A DNA stretch of 64,000 nucleotides from Phialophora verrucosa (GCA_002099365.1 MSED01000006.1:1302001-1366000); one strand, 5' to 3'. Positions 42,956 to 55,353 are shown, numbered from the stretch's first letter. The notes: a model not told the origin generated them from the letters alone. Made by a program: numbers and translations.

Positions 42956-45734
42956 AGAACGTGGACGGGTCCGTAAACAAGTAGACGTTGGTGTTCGGCT
43001 CATATACCTGTGGCCCAAATATACTTGAAAATTGGCTCATGCCTCCGATCGATTCTCTTGCTGCCTTCTTGAATGAGGCAGCAATGCTGTCCGTGGGACG
43101 GGTGTTGCTTTGACCTTAGCGCACTGGTGGTATGTACTTGGTATTGCTCGCCGTCTGCATAAGTGAAACTTGCCGGAGAGGGTGCGTAGCCGTTACCCGC
43201 ATTAGGCTAACAGGTCTGAAGAGTGTTGCTGTCGCCGGTTTGGTGGTATACGAGTTCCGTGGCCAGTCCTCAATCACTGACAATCTCGATGTTGGCGATT
43301 TGACCAAGGTAAGCCTTTCCCATACCAAGGATCGTTGGGAGATGCCGATCTGTTCGCATGAAAGAGCAGCAGGATTATAGGTGAGAGAACCGTCGTCTTT
43401 GGTCGTGCCCGGCGATCAGAATAGCTTTCGAAAGGGAACTGGGGCAACCGCCTTGCATGTAGCTGACACTGTTTATCGTGAAGCAATAGTCGAATCCGTG
43501 AGGGAGATTAAATGAGACAGTGCTAATTCGGATAGATGATGTGGTTGCTACGATAACCTGTGCTGCAATGCAATTCTAACAGTAGCTGGGTAGTGGATAA
43601 GATCATCAATTCGCGGACAATGCGCTCATAACCTCCGGTCACCTGTTTCAAAGCCCGATCGAGCTCCACGAGCTCCAAGCGTAGGTGCGCTTCTCGATCG
43701 TCCGCTCACCCCTAGAACTTCGTCCCGCCGACTTCGGATTCGCATCGAAAAACAGGCTAGTTTTCGTCGCGTAAACAACAAAGTGAAATTCCTGGCGCAA
43801 TCATGGATGAGGAGACAATTGCCGCTCTCGAGGCGGTACCGGAAGGGACAATGCCAGTATGAATCAACGAGTCAAGAAGGTGGCAATGCTTGTGGGCACT
43901 GATATCGAAACCTGGCTGGGTTAAATTGTCTTTCTCCTGCTCCGAAGATGAGCCAAGCGGAAGCCTGGAAATACTACACATCTGAACCTTAACAGCGGTA
44001 TCTTGAGGTAGGACAGATGTAAGCATGAAATCCCTGATGCACACTCTCTGGAACAACCTGTCGGTTCTACTACGCAAGCGGGCACAGCGTCATTCAAACT
44101 CAAGTGTGGCGCCGCCGTGTTGATCTTCCGGATTTTGCGGAGCACCTCGGATTGGGAACTGCTGTGCATAGGACACGGTGACAGGTAAGTACGGTACTCG
44201 GTACTTTAGTACGTTAGAGGTGCCAGATGCAATCGGTAGCGACTTGCTTGCCGCTACTCAGGTCGCTCATTGAGAGCTTCAAACCGCGAGGTCGCATGGC
44301 GGCGGAATACAATAATCCAGGAACCGAATGAAATAAATAGCACGAGCAATGCTTCGGTAAGGCGGTGAGTGGTCAGGTAGCAAGAAAAGGCATGTTCGGT
44401 CGAGATAAAGGAATCAGTGATGTAGAAAGATACATGCACGTGTTCTGTTCTGGCCACCTTTGAAACAAGAAGCTTTCAAGTCCTCCGTACTCGGTATAGG
44501 CATCTGTGTTCAGCATGAGACCCGCGCCACCGACATGGCCAGCGGAAGAGCACCAACCCGCAAGTGGAACAGCAGCGGCGGCGATGACCAGTTTGATGCT
44601 CAAGCCGACGCTGCTCGAGGCTGATACCACCCTCTTTTCTGTTTGACATCAAGCTCGCTTATGCTGGAGCGGGCCCAGCCATTCAATTTGCAGCGTTGGC
44701 GTCGACCGCCGTCACCGGTTGGTCCGATGTGAAGCCCGTCACATTCGCCATCACGTTTATTTCCTAAGCTCGTTTTAGCCTACGACATCCGACTCGCTCA
44801 GCGCCTTCAGAGGCGTACGAGGGACCTGGACCTTCCCCAGAGAGGTCCGGCGCAAGCGAAGTCCCTCGCGTACCTGACGCTTGTCTGATCTCGATTTGTT
44901 TGATGTGTCTCCTTCTGGCCAGAGGGGGGCCGATCGTGACGATGCCGCCATCCACTCTCCACATTCTCAACCAGGCGGCCAGTATCAGCATGTCAATCAA
45001 ACATCACTCTGCACATTTGGATAGGATAGACTGTTTTTGTTCAGAGATATCAAAACAGCAAAGAGCCGGAGGTAATAACATGTCTTTGGGCTTCACACAA
45101 CTGGGCAGAGCTCCATGCTGCTCAACCCGTTTCTCGCGTCGTGCGTCCGATGAAACGTTGGTCTTCCACCAGGCTTCCCGCTTACTCCACTTCCCCTCGA
45201 ACTTGCAGCAGCCTCTGACACTCTTCATCAAACGCCGAAAAGACGAGCTTCTTTGGCTTGAAGCGTGCCGGTCTGCGGGCTCAGCTTGCGGCTTCCTGCA
45301 ATCTCATTTTCACGCTCGAGAACCTGATCGTCGGCCTACGTGTCTCCGCCTTTCTCGGCTGCGAGATAGAGTTGGCCTTAGTACTCTCAATCCAGTATCA
45401 ACTCATCCACCTTCATTGGGCCGGGCATTTTGGTTTCTCGTCAAAATCCTTGTCAGCGACTCTCATTTTTAGCAGAGGTGGCTCCTCGGGGTTTTACGCT
45501 TTGCCGTTTCCTTTACAGAGACCACGAAGCTGGCCAGGTCTGAGCGAGCTGTTTGGTCATGGCCCGACCTCTGCGTCCAGGTTGTCCCAGGCCCATTTCA
45601 ACCTTGTAGCAACCTCAGTGCCGTCAAACGGACCCTGCTACCGTTAGAGTTCCAGGTGACAGTTGCCTCTCATCGGCCAGCCCCAGCACGGAAGCTCTCC
45701 AGGCTTCTCCAGATTTCCTGTCACTGTTCCGAGA
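42956..45734. other. Long intergenic stretch, no gene established
   Basis: About 2.8 kb with only short overlapping frames. Minus frames at 44254-44457 and 44373-44630 encode hydrophobic runs (TEALLVLFISFGSWIIVF; GLSIKLVIAAAAVPLAG) and could be debris of a membrane protein, but no domain is recognisable. The right ~700 bp should be the leader of the 535-aa gene. Confidence 0.5.
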
Positions 45735-47342
45735 ATGTCTCGCTGTGACGGCTCACCGTTGACATCCTCCGACCTTGCCGCAACATCAGACGGACTCGCC
45801 TCCCAAACAATGGATCAAGCATTGAAAGCCCGGAAGATGGGCTCCGCTTCCGCGAGACGGAGAAAGATTCAAGAACGACAGCAGCAGCAGGCGCTGGACC
45901 GGGAGAGATTGGCAGAGCACAAGAGGAGGATCTTGATGTACGATCATAGGGCGGATCGTCAGTCGGTGTATATCGATGACCTGGAATACGATCTAGCAGA
46001 TGAGGTCGACGTCAGCGCAGGACGTTCTGATCGAGAGTCCTCTGCAGAAACACAGTCGGAGAGAAGTGCCTTGACGCCGGACGACATGCTTCAGAGTAAA
46101 GCCAGATTTGGCGGGCAACCTTCGACCGGCTCGCACACACTCACGGCGCTCAAGATCCAGATACCGGATGAAGACGAAGTTCTTCAACAAATGGAGCTGG
46201 ATGAGAATCGAATCATCATCCCTCCCTCTCCAAAACCGCTCCTACAAGCATCGCTCGCTACTCTGTCCGACTTCAGATATGACCGATACTCCGCAATTCT
46301 AGACTCCCCACTGTCGGAGACACTCAGTCCTGACCTCGACACGGACGAGACATTTTCCCCGATCGAGACGGCTACACCTATCTCCTATCAACAACCGAAA
46401 TCGCGCCCGTCGCTGATTTCCATTGTCAGCATCTCCCATCGAAGCAAACGGAGGACAGCTTCTCTGCAAAGCCCACTGTCACAGACGGTGCCGCAGACCG
46501 TGGAAAGACCGACAAAACGTCAGTCAATAAGCAGTATTCGTTCCGCCTTCCCCGCGGCCGAGGCCACCCTCTTCGAAGTGCCCAATTTGCCCGACAACGC
46601 TTTCGAGCTCATTGCGAGTGCTAGCCAAGAATCGCTGCCGTTATCGGGCAAAGAACGACCGAAATCTAAAGCTGAACGGAAATCGAGTATGCCTCGTCTG
46701 TCGACGGCACTGAGCCACGCACGCATGAGCAGCATCAAGAGCCTCATCAAGACACCCACAACGGGCACTCCCCCTGCGACCCACCGGAGATCGATCTCTC
46801 GCCCTTCGAGTCACATCAGCAGACCTTCTACTGCAAGCATACCTGCTTCGGATATCGCGTCCATTGTGAGGAACCCTGCGGCGTTGAGCAGCTCGAGCAA
46901 CCTCAATTCGATGACCCGCCCACCAACATCACATAGCCCTTCAGCATCAATGGCCGGAGCAGGCGGCACCATGACGGCGTTGCCATCTCTCCCCACGCCT
47001 CCCGCAGATGACATGATCTCGGATCCTCTGGCGGCTAAACCTGCTATGCAAAGAAAGAAATCCTTCTCTGCCCTACGGAGAAGAAGCGAGAGCATCGGAC
47101 AAGCGATTAAGGGGCTGAGCAAGATCTCAACCAAGCATGATGTTCCGTTACCGGCAACACCTGGTCCGATAACGCCGAAGAAGGTCCAAACTTTCGATCT
47201 GTCCAAGTTTCCAACTCCGCCTTTGCCTTCTCCGCGAACCGAGAAGAGTACCGCAGGCTCGTTTACATCTACCCGGACGCGGAGTAGTGGAGGGTTTATT
47301 GGGCTAGGGTTGCGCAGTGTCGAAGGACTGTCCCAGAGATAG
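45735..47342 (+). CDS. Ser/Pro-rich disordered protein of unknown function (535 aa)
   Basis: Single open frame; the frame is open further upstream but ATG 45735 (MSRCDGSPLTSSD) is the first Met. A short basic/coiled segment (ARRRKIQERQQQQALDRERL) is followed by YIDDLEYDLADEVDV, then long Ser/Thr/Pro-rich disordered sequence with many SP/TP and RxxS motifs (KSRPSLISIVSISHRSKRR, RRSISRPSSHISRPS). Near the end MQRKKSFSALRRRSESIGQA and QTFDLSKFPTPPLPSPR look like short linear motifs, including potential kinase or 14-3-3 sites. No catalytic domain, signal peptide or TM segment. Likely a phospho-regulated cytoskeletal or signalling adaptor by composition only; I do not recognise a family. Confidence 0.7.
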   Translation: MSRCDGSPLTSSDLAATSDGLASQTMDQALKARKMGSASARRRKIQERQQQQALDRERLAEHKRRILMYDHRADRQSVYIDDLEYDLADEVDVSAGRSDRESSAETQSERSALTPDDMLQSKARFGGQPSTGSHTLTALKIQIPDEDEVLQQMELDENRIIIPPSPKPLLQASLATLSDFRYDRYSAILDSPLSETLSPDLDTDETFSPIETATPISYQQPKSRPSLISIVSISHRSKRRTASLQSPLSQTVPQTVERPTKRQSISSIRSAFPAAEATLFEVPNLPDNAFELIASASQESLPLSGKERPKSKAERKSSMPRLSTALSHARMSSIKSLIKTPTTGTPPATHRRSISRPSSHISRPSTASIPASDIASIVRNPAALSSSSNLNSMTRPPTSHSPSASMAGAGGTMTALPSLPTPPADDMISDPLAAKPAMQRKKSFSALRRRSESIGQAIKGLSKISTKHDVPLPATPGPITPKKVQTFDLSKFPTPPLPSPRTEKSTAGSFTSTRTRSSGGFIGLGLRSVEGLSQR

Positions 47343-47781
47343 GGAATTTGTGCGGAGAGTGGAGAAGGAAAACGGGACCAAAAATATCGAGGATCAAGAG
47401 CTCCCGGCTCGTTGACGAAGTTATGACCTGGGCATTCTGAGCGTTATTGTGTTCAAAGGATAGTGTTATTGAGCTTGAGCGAGGTTGAGTTAACTGGTCT
47501 GTTGGCGTGTATGGCGGGCCGAGTTATCACATAGTAATGCAAAGCTCTGTGTGTGCCGCCGACACAATATTCCGTATTGTACCGAGTATTATGAATCTAG
47601 TGAATGGCGTGCCGAGTCCCTACTTTATACCGACTACTCACCAAGTCCCTTTACATTCAACACTTACCTAGCCTCTCACGTGATCCTCAGCCTTGGCGTG
47701 GCTTTCCCGGCGCGCTTCCTTCTCCACGCCTTCTTTTCGTTGTCGACGCGTGAGCGAGTCCTATTTGCATAGTCGTCATAT
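47343..47781. promoter_or_regulatory. Intergenic: leader of GPI19
   Basis: About 440 bp between two tandem genes. No feature recognised. Confidence 0.5.
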
Positions 47782-49401
47782 ATGCCTCCACAAAGTAGAG
47801 GACCGTCGCCGACTGCGGGTCAGCGGCCGTGCTCGAAGTCAGATTCCATTCCACCGACGCTGAGACCATATCTGGAGAATCTCCCTTCGCCGACCGCGTT
47901 GATCCCAGGTGACCAACGAACTCCCACAGGCCCACGCATGGTCATACCAGATAGAGACACTGTTACACCGACGCCCACTCCTCGGAGGACTCGGGCAGCC
48001 ACGTCTTTTGAGTTGGGCGCAGAAGACGGAGATCCGACCAAAAATGAAGAGATAGATTCAACTACCTCGCTCGAAGGGGAGTCAACGTGGGGTAAAGTGG
48101 TGGAACAAGAAAACAACGACTCGGACGTTGCAGGCGTGACCTTGGATGACGACGATTTTGAGTCACACTACTCCCGCCAGGAGTCTGAGGAGTCTGAGGG
48201 CGAGGGTGAGGGTGGGGAAGAGGAGATCTTCGACGAGAATGGAGAGGAAGCACGCCAGGGACGGCATCAGAATGGGACAGCAGACCCAGGTGGAAATCCG
48301 CCAGCTGCGCCGGATAGACCAGATTTGCTATCTCGGGTGCGCTCATTGCCAGCTCGGCCTCCGCTCTCGCAGGTAGCAGAAGTGCATTCTCACCCTCAGC
48401 ATCAGTCTGGTGGACTCCATACGTCTCAATCAACCACGTCTCTTCCGCCCCCACCACCTCCGCCACTATATCCGCCCTTTTACAATCGCCCGCCTACGCC
48501 TCTGCCACCGTCTCCAAGCCTGACGTCCCTTCTCCGACCCCCGTCTCTGCTCAATCGCTCTACAGCTTCGACTCGCCCTACCACACCAGACAGCTCCGAC
48601 GTGGAGACCCCCAACGACACCGAAGCTGCTGTGGCGCACTCGGCCCGACGTGCAAACCCACCGCCACCCACCTCTCCGAAGGTCCCGACATATGAGTACT
48701 ATGGCTTTGTCTTATACTTGGCCTCTACGCTCGCCTTCCTGATATACATCCTCTGGTCTTACCTACCGTCTCCGTTCCTGCATGCCTTGGGGATCACATA
48801 TTACCCAAATCGTTGGTGGTCATTGGCCATTCCAGCATGGATCGTCATGCTCTTGATTTTCATCTATATTGCACTGCTGAGTTACAACGTCGAGTATCTT
48901 ACTCTCCCACTGGGGAGTTTGGAGTGCATGGTCGACGACGCTGGAAATGTGGCCATTCTCGATGATTCTGGGCGCCTGAGAAAAGGGGGGAGCAAACGCT
49001 TCGTTAGGGAGCTGGAAGAACGCACGAAGCTTGAAAAGGAAATGGAGTCTTCGAGAGCAAAGACGGGCAAGGGCAAGAAGTCAACCCATCGGCCAAAAGA
49101 CAAAGTTAAGCGAAGGTCCTCCAAAGCAAGCGCTGGTCGTGATCCTGACCCGCCTGAAGTGCCAGCGCGAGATTTTCGGGCTCCGCTGTCATCTTTCTCG
49201 GCAACAGCCTCCACTCCCTACCAGCATCCAGCAATGTACCCATTTATTTCTACGCATGTGCACCCGACCCAGACCCAGCACGACTACCAGACACAAGGGC
49301 ATTCCCCCTCGTACCCAAATTGGAAGCTTGTTTGGAACGAGGGTACTGATGCCGTCATGGATGTGCCCATCGGCGGGGTGTGCGAGGTATTGTATGGCTG
49401 A
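47782..49401 (+). CDS. GPI19: GPI-GlcNAc transferase subunit P (PIG-P / Gpi19) with large N-terminal extension
   Basis: Subunit of the ER complex that transfers GlcNAc to phosphatidylinositol, the first GPI-anchor step. Intronless, 539 aa. The PIG-P domain starts near residue 304: YEYYGFVLYLASTLAFLIYI, the short loop LPSPFLHALGITYYPNRWW, and the second TM (LAIPAWIVMLLIFIYIALLS). It closes at the C-terminus with WNEGTDAVMDVPIGGVCEVL. The two TM helices and the DVPI..V motif are conserved in the family. Preceding them are ~300 disordered residues: Pro/Thr-rich, then acidic (SEGEGEGGEEEIFDENGEE), then poly-Pro. A Lys-rich insert (KTGKGKKSTHRPKDKVKRR) lies between the helices and the C-terminal motif. 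Family members are often only 120-200 aa, so the additions are notable. Confidence 0.9.
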   Translation: MPPQSRGPSPTAGQRPCSKSDSIPPTLRPYLENLPSPTALIPGDQRTPTGPRMVIPDRDTVTPTPTPRRTRAATSFELGAEDGDPTKNEEIDSTTSLEGESTWGKVVEQENNDSDVAGVTLDDDDFESHYSRQESEESEGEGEGGEEEIFDENGEEARQGRHQNGTADPGGNPPAAPDRPDLLSRVRSLPARPPLSQVAEVHSHPQHQSGGLHTSQSTTSLPPPPPPPLYPPFYNRPPTPLPPSPSLTSLLRPPSLLNRSTASTRPTTPDSSDVETPNDTEAAVAHSARRANPPPPTSPKVPTYEYYGFVLYLASTLAFLIYILWSYLPSPFLHALGITYYPNRWWSLAIPAWIVMLLIFIYIALLSYNVEYLTLPLGSLECMVDDAGNVAILDDSGRLRKGGSKRFVRELEERTKLEKEMESSRAKTGKGKKSTHRPKDKVKRRSSKASAGRDPDPPEVPARDFRAPLSSFSATASTPYQHPAMYPFISTHVHPTQTQHDYQTQGHSPSYPNWKLVWNEGTDAVMDVPIGGVCEVLYG

Positions 49402-51953
49402 CGTGGCTTCGTCCTTTTCGCCATCAAGTGGTGTTGCATAAGAAGGCACGCGCCACTTCAAGAGATCGCGACCAAGCGATTCAAGGCCAAATGTCTTGCG
49501 GTGGAGTTAATGTGCACTCATGCGGATGGCCTCCGAGAAGCCGTCTCCTACCATCGTCCCTTCACGGAGTTGAAGCTGCGACTCGGATGAAGCGGTAACC
49601 GAGTCGACAGTGGCCGAGTGACCGGGCATGTGAGTCATTTGAGTGAGACGTGCAGGTGTCTCTGCAACCCAACATGAGAGGAGATCGCATCCGAGCAGCG
49701 CTATTTAAGGGCTTCAGCAATACTTGCCAGGCGTAGATCGAGGACACGGCCAGTTCTTGCCACTGATTCGGACATAGTAGGGACCGGAGAGTCGGCCATG
49801 CAACTCGAGTCGGTCGTTTCTGAAGACGGAAGACGAAAGGCGAGCCGGCCCAAGTGATGACTCGAGCATGAACGAATCGAGATGGAGAGCAACCCCTTTG
49901 ACGGCTAGTTCGCCATCACGCTTGGCCGTATCCTCACAGCCTAGGCCGCACTACCGCAAAACGTAGTGGAAAATCTCTGGATCGATATCGCTTGCTCTTT
50001 TCTAAAAGGGAAAACAATAGAAGCAAGACAAAACAACGGCCATCTCCCTTGCCTAGCGCAATGCCAATACGTTTCCTCCCTCTGATCGGGGGTAGATCTA
50101 TACTGACATAAGTTTTACATAGCTCGGACTGCCACACGACTGCCACACGACTGCCACACGACTGCTCGGGCATGGCCGGAGCGCTCTTCGGCTAGGCGGT
50201 TGTGGCTCGTGGAGGTCTTGGGATCTTGATATTTAGATACACAGAAGATTCAAGACCGTAATCGGTCGCGAATAGCCCGCATACCGAACCTGCCCACAGA
50301 TTTCCCTCGCAACAGAGCTTGTCTCTACTATACAATGCCTACCGAATGGCAAGTCATCTTCGCGTCTCCAGGTGCAAAGAATCCTCGGGGCCTTTCAATG
50401 CGTCCAGCTCCCATTTCGGGTGCGCAGATATTTCCAGAATTACAAGGAACTAAGTGCCGCATTTGATCGGACAAACAACCAGCACAGCTTCGCGTCTTCC
50501 GACTTCCAGCCTTGCAGAAGTTGCTTACGTCAAAGACGCATGCTTGTTACCAAGCTGCGGACACGCCTCGAATGCGTATTCCTTGTGGATGACAAGACAC
50601 CTCAGAAGTTGAGACTAGGCTACGAGATATCCGAGAGCAAGCCATTGATCGTTGTCTTGTCTCAGGCGATCTGACCTACAGAGCTTGAATAATGTCCCGA
50701 GGATTGACAGATGTTGCTTTTGACTGTCTCGGGATATATTACATCAGACTCTCAAAGCCCTCAGCTTTGTGCGTTAGAGTATTGATCACTTGCGGGAATG
50801 GGGTGTTCGTGGGAGAGTTACCACACCTCTCCCGTACACGCGTTGGGGGATTCCTTCAAGTGATTCGGTGACCCTCAAGTGGCCGGCGTCGCGTACTGGA
50901 TCGTTATTCGAGCCTTGCCATTTCGAGTAGTCAGTGAGTCACGGTGCCTCAGCTGCCACTCCTCCAATCGCATTGATCGTATTGCAAAGTCCAGTTACAG
51001 GTTAGCAGGGTGATGGAAGCCCAGATGGAGGCCCATGGAGACGGAGCCCGTATCTGTTGAGGACCGAAAGATAGTCGAGTCGGACCCGGTCAACCTTTGG
51101 CTCGGCTCGAGCGTGCTTGCCCCCAGGAAAGATGGATTTTCGAGCATCCTGGACGCAGCGGAATGGCTGCTGGAGGTCGTCCAACGAGCTCGCTTTAGCG
51201 ACTTGATTTCTTTGCCCCAAATTCAAGCCTGGCATGTCCATGCTGGAACCTGGAGACAGGCCGTGCTCGGCCGTTGACGGCCGGGTAACCAGCGTTGGGG
51301 CAAAGCTGTGGGTGGCTTGAGGCTGTTTCGAGGTCATATTATGCATTGCCCGCACAAACAAGGTTTGTATTCTTGGTATGGTAATCTTCGGAAGCGACCA
51401 GCACACCTGGATAGGATATCTCCTGCGTTACAGCCGCTACGAGGCCTGCAAGGTGCCTGAGTTCGTGCGGCCCAGTGGCCTGACCTGCATGGTTCCGTTT
51501 CCTCCCTTTTCAGTCCTCCCACCTGATTGCGGCTACTCAGCATCTGTCAAAAGCCTTAAAGCAAGCACATGGCGAGGAGAAAATTCATTGCACCTTTTCC
51601 CCTCCAACTATTGCCGTCGGAAAAGCACAAGCACATACCCTGCAAGCGCGGAGAATAGCTCGCTGATGCCTTGGCTGGTTCTTACACGCGCCGCATAATG
51701 CTCTCTTCGTCGCCACGGTCAGAGATGCCTCTGTTTATTCTCGGCGCTATTTAAATCGACCACATCATCCTTCGCCGTTGAGACCAGCATATTCGGTCTG
51801 AGCACGAAAACAGAGTGAGCCAGAGTCATACTCTCAGAAGCGGAGCTCTCTGTCACAGTCTGCATCTTATTCAGAGTGGCATCAGACTTGGTGCATAGGG
51901 CCGTCTGATCGACAACCGCAAGTTTGCTTGGTTGAGTCGGGCAATCCTCTTGG
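49402..51953. other. Gene-poor stretch, no gene established
   Basis: About 2.5 kb. Frames such as 50372-50674 (100 codons), 51002-51406 (minus) and 51378-51698 are open but unrecognised and lack splice partners. The right part is the bZIP leader. Confidence 0.5.
50128..50165. repeat. Tandem 11-bp repeat ACTGCCACACG, 3.5 copies
   Basis: Three perfect copies (50128-50138, 50139-50149, 50150-50160) plus a partial ACTGC. A short minisatellite in the gene-poor stretch. Confidence 0.9.
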
Positions 51954-52720
51954 ATGGCAACGCAGACTGGCAACAGCGGGTGTGGTTCCGGCCAGCAGGA
52001 GCCGCCCAGAGCACGGCATATGTCTTTGCCTGACACTTGCTTTGGTGTCTGCCATTGTGGGACATGTCCGACTTTCTATAACCTTGCTGCTCTCAGCCCT
52101 GCGATGTCAGCGTGCTCTTCAATGCAGGGCGACATGTCGCCAGACACGATTTGGGGCTCGAAGATGCTTACACAAACTCCGGAGCTTTTCCAACCGCCCC
52201 TGGACGCCACCTATTTCGAACCGTCGCAGACGCTGCTCGGCATGCCTTCGTCACCAAACCGCCAGCCTTGCCTCGACCAGGCTGATCCAGCCTTTTACAG
52301 TCTCAGGATCTCTGACATGGACGAAAGTACCGGCCCAAAAACGAGTTCGTCAAGCCATTCGGAAGGCCCATTCGCCGCGTTCGAACCTATCGGCACAATC
52401 GCCAGCAGGAACGAGGTAATTCAGCCCCGGCGCCCTTTCTGACCACCGGGGCCTGAATCATAGACTAATACTATACTATTACACAGAGGCGAAAGGCGCA
52501 AAACCGCGCGGCGCAGAGAGCGTTTCGAGTCCGCCAGCAGCAGGCCCTTACGGAAGCAAACCTCAAGATGCGTTCGTTGCAGGAGGATCTGGACGAAGCT
52601 ATCAGCAGGAGGAACCATTTCGAGCGGCTTTTCAGGAGTCTCAGTCAGGAGCATGAGCGGCTGCTGGAGAAGTTCAAGGAGCTGCTAAAGTCGGTGAAGT
52701 CGAAGCCTTCGAGAGCATGA
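51954..52720 (+). CDS. bZIP transcription factor, Yap/Pap1-like
   Basis: Exons 51954-52415 and 52487-52720; intron GTAATT...TACACAG in phase, 231 aa as modelled. The second exon opens exactly at the basic region RRKAQNRAAQRAFRVRQQQ, which has the NxxAQxxFR signature of the fungal AP-1 (Yap1/Pap1) class, followed by a leucine-zipper-like coil (ANLKMRSLQEDLDEAISRRN). The N-terminal exon is disordered and low in charge with Ser/Pro/Thr. No C-terminal cysteine-rich domain as in Yap1 follows, so it is not a Yap1 orthologue in the redox-sensing sense. The N-terminus is uncertain: ATG 51954 is the longest frame, but ATG 52020 and an intron ending ...CTCTCAG near 52098 are possible. It lies ~0.6 kb before another regulator. 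Confidence 0.85.
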
Positions 52721-53310
52721 AACCCTTCCTGCGTTGCCCAGTTGGGGACATTATCGAGCACGGTACATACGATAGAGTCATGGAAAATGTCCGTGACTTG
52801 GATGTGGCCCCTAGCCAGAGGCGACAACATTATGTAGTGGGCGGATCTGAGCAGCAGCATAGCGAGTGCGCAAGGGCATTCTTCGGACAGTGCGGCCAGA
52901 AAAGGTAAAAGGTCGTACCTGGCCCAGCGCTTACATGAGGTGGAGATAAGACATTTCGCACCGGGCTGAGAGCAAAGTAGCCGGGATTGATTGGCTTCAT
53001 CGGCGTCTTGTGTTCGTTGTGCGTGTGTGAAGCACCCCGCACTGCTGGCTGCCTCCCGTTCGAAGCCGCCTCAGCTTTCTCAGCATGAGAAGGTGATTTC
53101 GCGACAGTAACCGTTCCGCGGCCGGCCTAGCTATACCGTTCGAATCTGTAGGAGTCTCCAGTGCACCTTGCGCTCGTCGACAACCGGCATCTCGTCGATA
53201 AAGTCTTAAAGCGCGCCCGAACGACATCAGGTCCCGATATTTCTTCAGGAGTCGGGCCTCTCAGTCGCTTGCCCTCGTCGCGCTTGTCCACATCCGGAGT
53301 TTGCAGAAGC
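52721..53310. other. Intergenic between two regulator genes
   Basis: About 590 bp. Holds the 3' end of the bZIP gene and leader of the next. No further coding signal. Confidence 0.5.
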
Positions 53311-55353
53311 ATGGCTGACAGTCACGCTGGAGACTCGGTCAATGGAAACGCTGGGAAGAAGAAGCCGCTAATCGTCTCCGGATTCGAGTTTGTGTTGATG
53401 GGAGCGGACGGTGCTCTTAATAAGAAAGGCATCAGCCAGATCCGCGCCCATACGACCCGCGAATTGCATAAGACAAGGCGCGAAAACGGCAAGGTACGTC
53501 CGTCCCCATGTGCTGTACCACATGCAAGGAGAAGGAAGCCTGCCCAGCATTTATTTGCCACTGATCGGATTCAACGCGCTACGACCGCTTACCTAACGTC
53601 GTTGTCGTTCCCCTAAGGCTCTCGCACGTCGTCGGCGGAAGCGTCCTGGGAACATCTTCTATGGCTCCCAGATCGATCCCTTCCGGACCCTTCCCCAGCT
53701 GCCGATCGAAGATCAACATCCCGGGATCCTGGATGAGGTCAAACACAACGGTAAGAATGATCATCTGCCTGTTCCAACCCCCACTCCCTGCCATCGTGGT
53801 AGAGGTGAACACGCGGACTGACTTCTCATCTATTACACTTGACAGTCTTTATCGTTTACAACCAAAAGACGATGCAGCAGACCATCTGGCCGCAGGGCAC
53901 CAAGAATGGGACATTCTTCACGGCCATGCTACTGATGTGTTCTGTGCATCTGGACGGGTTGACGACGGGGTCGGCTTCCGCGACGACTACGGCTTTGAAA
54001 GTCGAGGCTATGCGTCTTGTTCGTGAGAGCGTCCAGGATCCATCTCGGGCTGCGATCATCACTTCCATTTCGGCTATCGCTTGTCTGGCCACGTGCGCTC
54101 TGGTATGTCAATCCCCAGTACGTTATGCATACATGGCCGAAGGGCTGGCGAGAGCAGCACCGCGCCTGACTCCTCGGGCCTCGTGACTGGTAGCTGACTG
54201 TGTTAGGTTCGCGGAGAGCTGGCGGGCGCAGAGGAATGTAAGTCTTTTATCGCTCGAGCTTGTTTCCCTGAAATTTTTGCCTCGGTGAGAGCCGTGGCGT
54301 CAATATCTGCCCCAGGGCTTGTTGAACCGCGACTGACTTTGTCGACTCGAAAGATCTGATGCATCGCAATGCCTACGCCGTCCTTATCAAAGAAGCCGTC
54401 AGACTGAACATGTTTGAGGATTCCAGATTTTGCAAGGATGTCCTGAGGATCATCACTGTCATTGCGTAAGCGACCCAAGATCGTCGTGGCCATCGTCCTA
54501 GGCTTACCTCGTCGACAGTATCGCGAGACGATGTGGTATACCCACCTCGGGGCTGGCACCTCCGGCGGATTCACGTACATTGCTCATCGAGTACGAACAC
54601 GTCTTCGAAGACCGATGGCGTTCCCGAACCGCTCCCGAACCGGAGCTGTTCTCGCCTCTCTACGACGGAAGGCAAGACTTGAGCGATGACCCGTTTCCAT
54701 TCATGGATCGCGATCATGTGCGACTTCTCCTGCAGATGATGCAATCGGTGATCAAGATATGGATCCGCGTCAAGGCGTCGCCCGCAGCGCAACAAGCGCC
54801 GGCAAATAACCTCATATTGAAGTCCCTGTACCAGCGCATATTCAACTTGCCATCCTCGAAAGTCCCCGACCTGCCATCGTCGAATGACCATGTCTACGAA
54901 GCATGCAGACTGACCTCAGTGCTCCTCATTCGAGCTGTGGAACACAATCGACACTGGCGCTCTGAAGCCGCCGGCACATCAATCCTGCAGAAAACCCGAG
55001 ACGCTTTGCAGAAGACGGATCTGGATGGCTTCTGGGGGAAGAACATCGGACAGCTCTACTTTGTGGTGTTAGTCTTTCACAGCGCAGCTTTTGGCACACC
55101 CGAGTACCTTTTCGGCCACGTTCTCCAAGGACGAATTCATTTTGAGCTGACATATTCCTACAACGACTGGCATGGCGCGTTATTGCCGATGGCGGTACTC
55201 AATAATCTAACGCCGAACACGAAGCCGTCGCCCTCGGCAAGCCCCGAGACACTCGAATTGACGGCAGGATACAGCACTGTTTTGTCTGATATGCAGACGC
55301 CGGTAGGATCCAATTTTCCCATCCCATTGCAAGGGATCGAGAGCCACGGATGA
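53311..55353 (+). CDS. Fungal-specific transcription-factor-domain protein lacking a zinc cluster
   Basis: Exons are 53311-53493, 53618-53750, 53846-54102, 54207-54237 (31 nt), 54354-54465 and 54519-55353: six exons, 516 aa, all introns GT-AG and in phase. It starts MADSHAGDSVNGNAGKKK, then a segment (GADGALNKKGISQIRAH) and a basic run (RRENGKALARRRRKRPG). This resembles fungal regulators of the Fungal_trans_2 (DUF3468) class that carry no Zn2Cys6 motif. The rest is helical: CALVRGELAGAEEYLMHRNA, EYEHVFEDRWRSRTAPEPEL, CRLTSVLLIRAVEHNRHWR and LDGFWGKNIGQLYFVVLVFH. Such proteins are assumed nuclear regulators. Function is inference from type. The multi-exon structure contrasts with the mostly one- to four-exon genes around it. 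Confidence 0.75.

Noticed and set aside
44254..44630. Two hydrophobic minus-strand frames as a membrane protein gene
   Set aside because: Frames differ, no in-phase splice joins them, and no family motif is visible.
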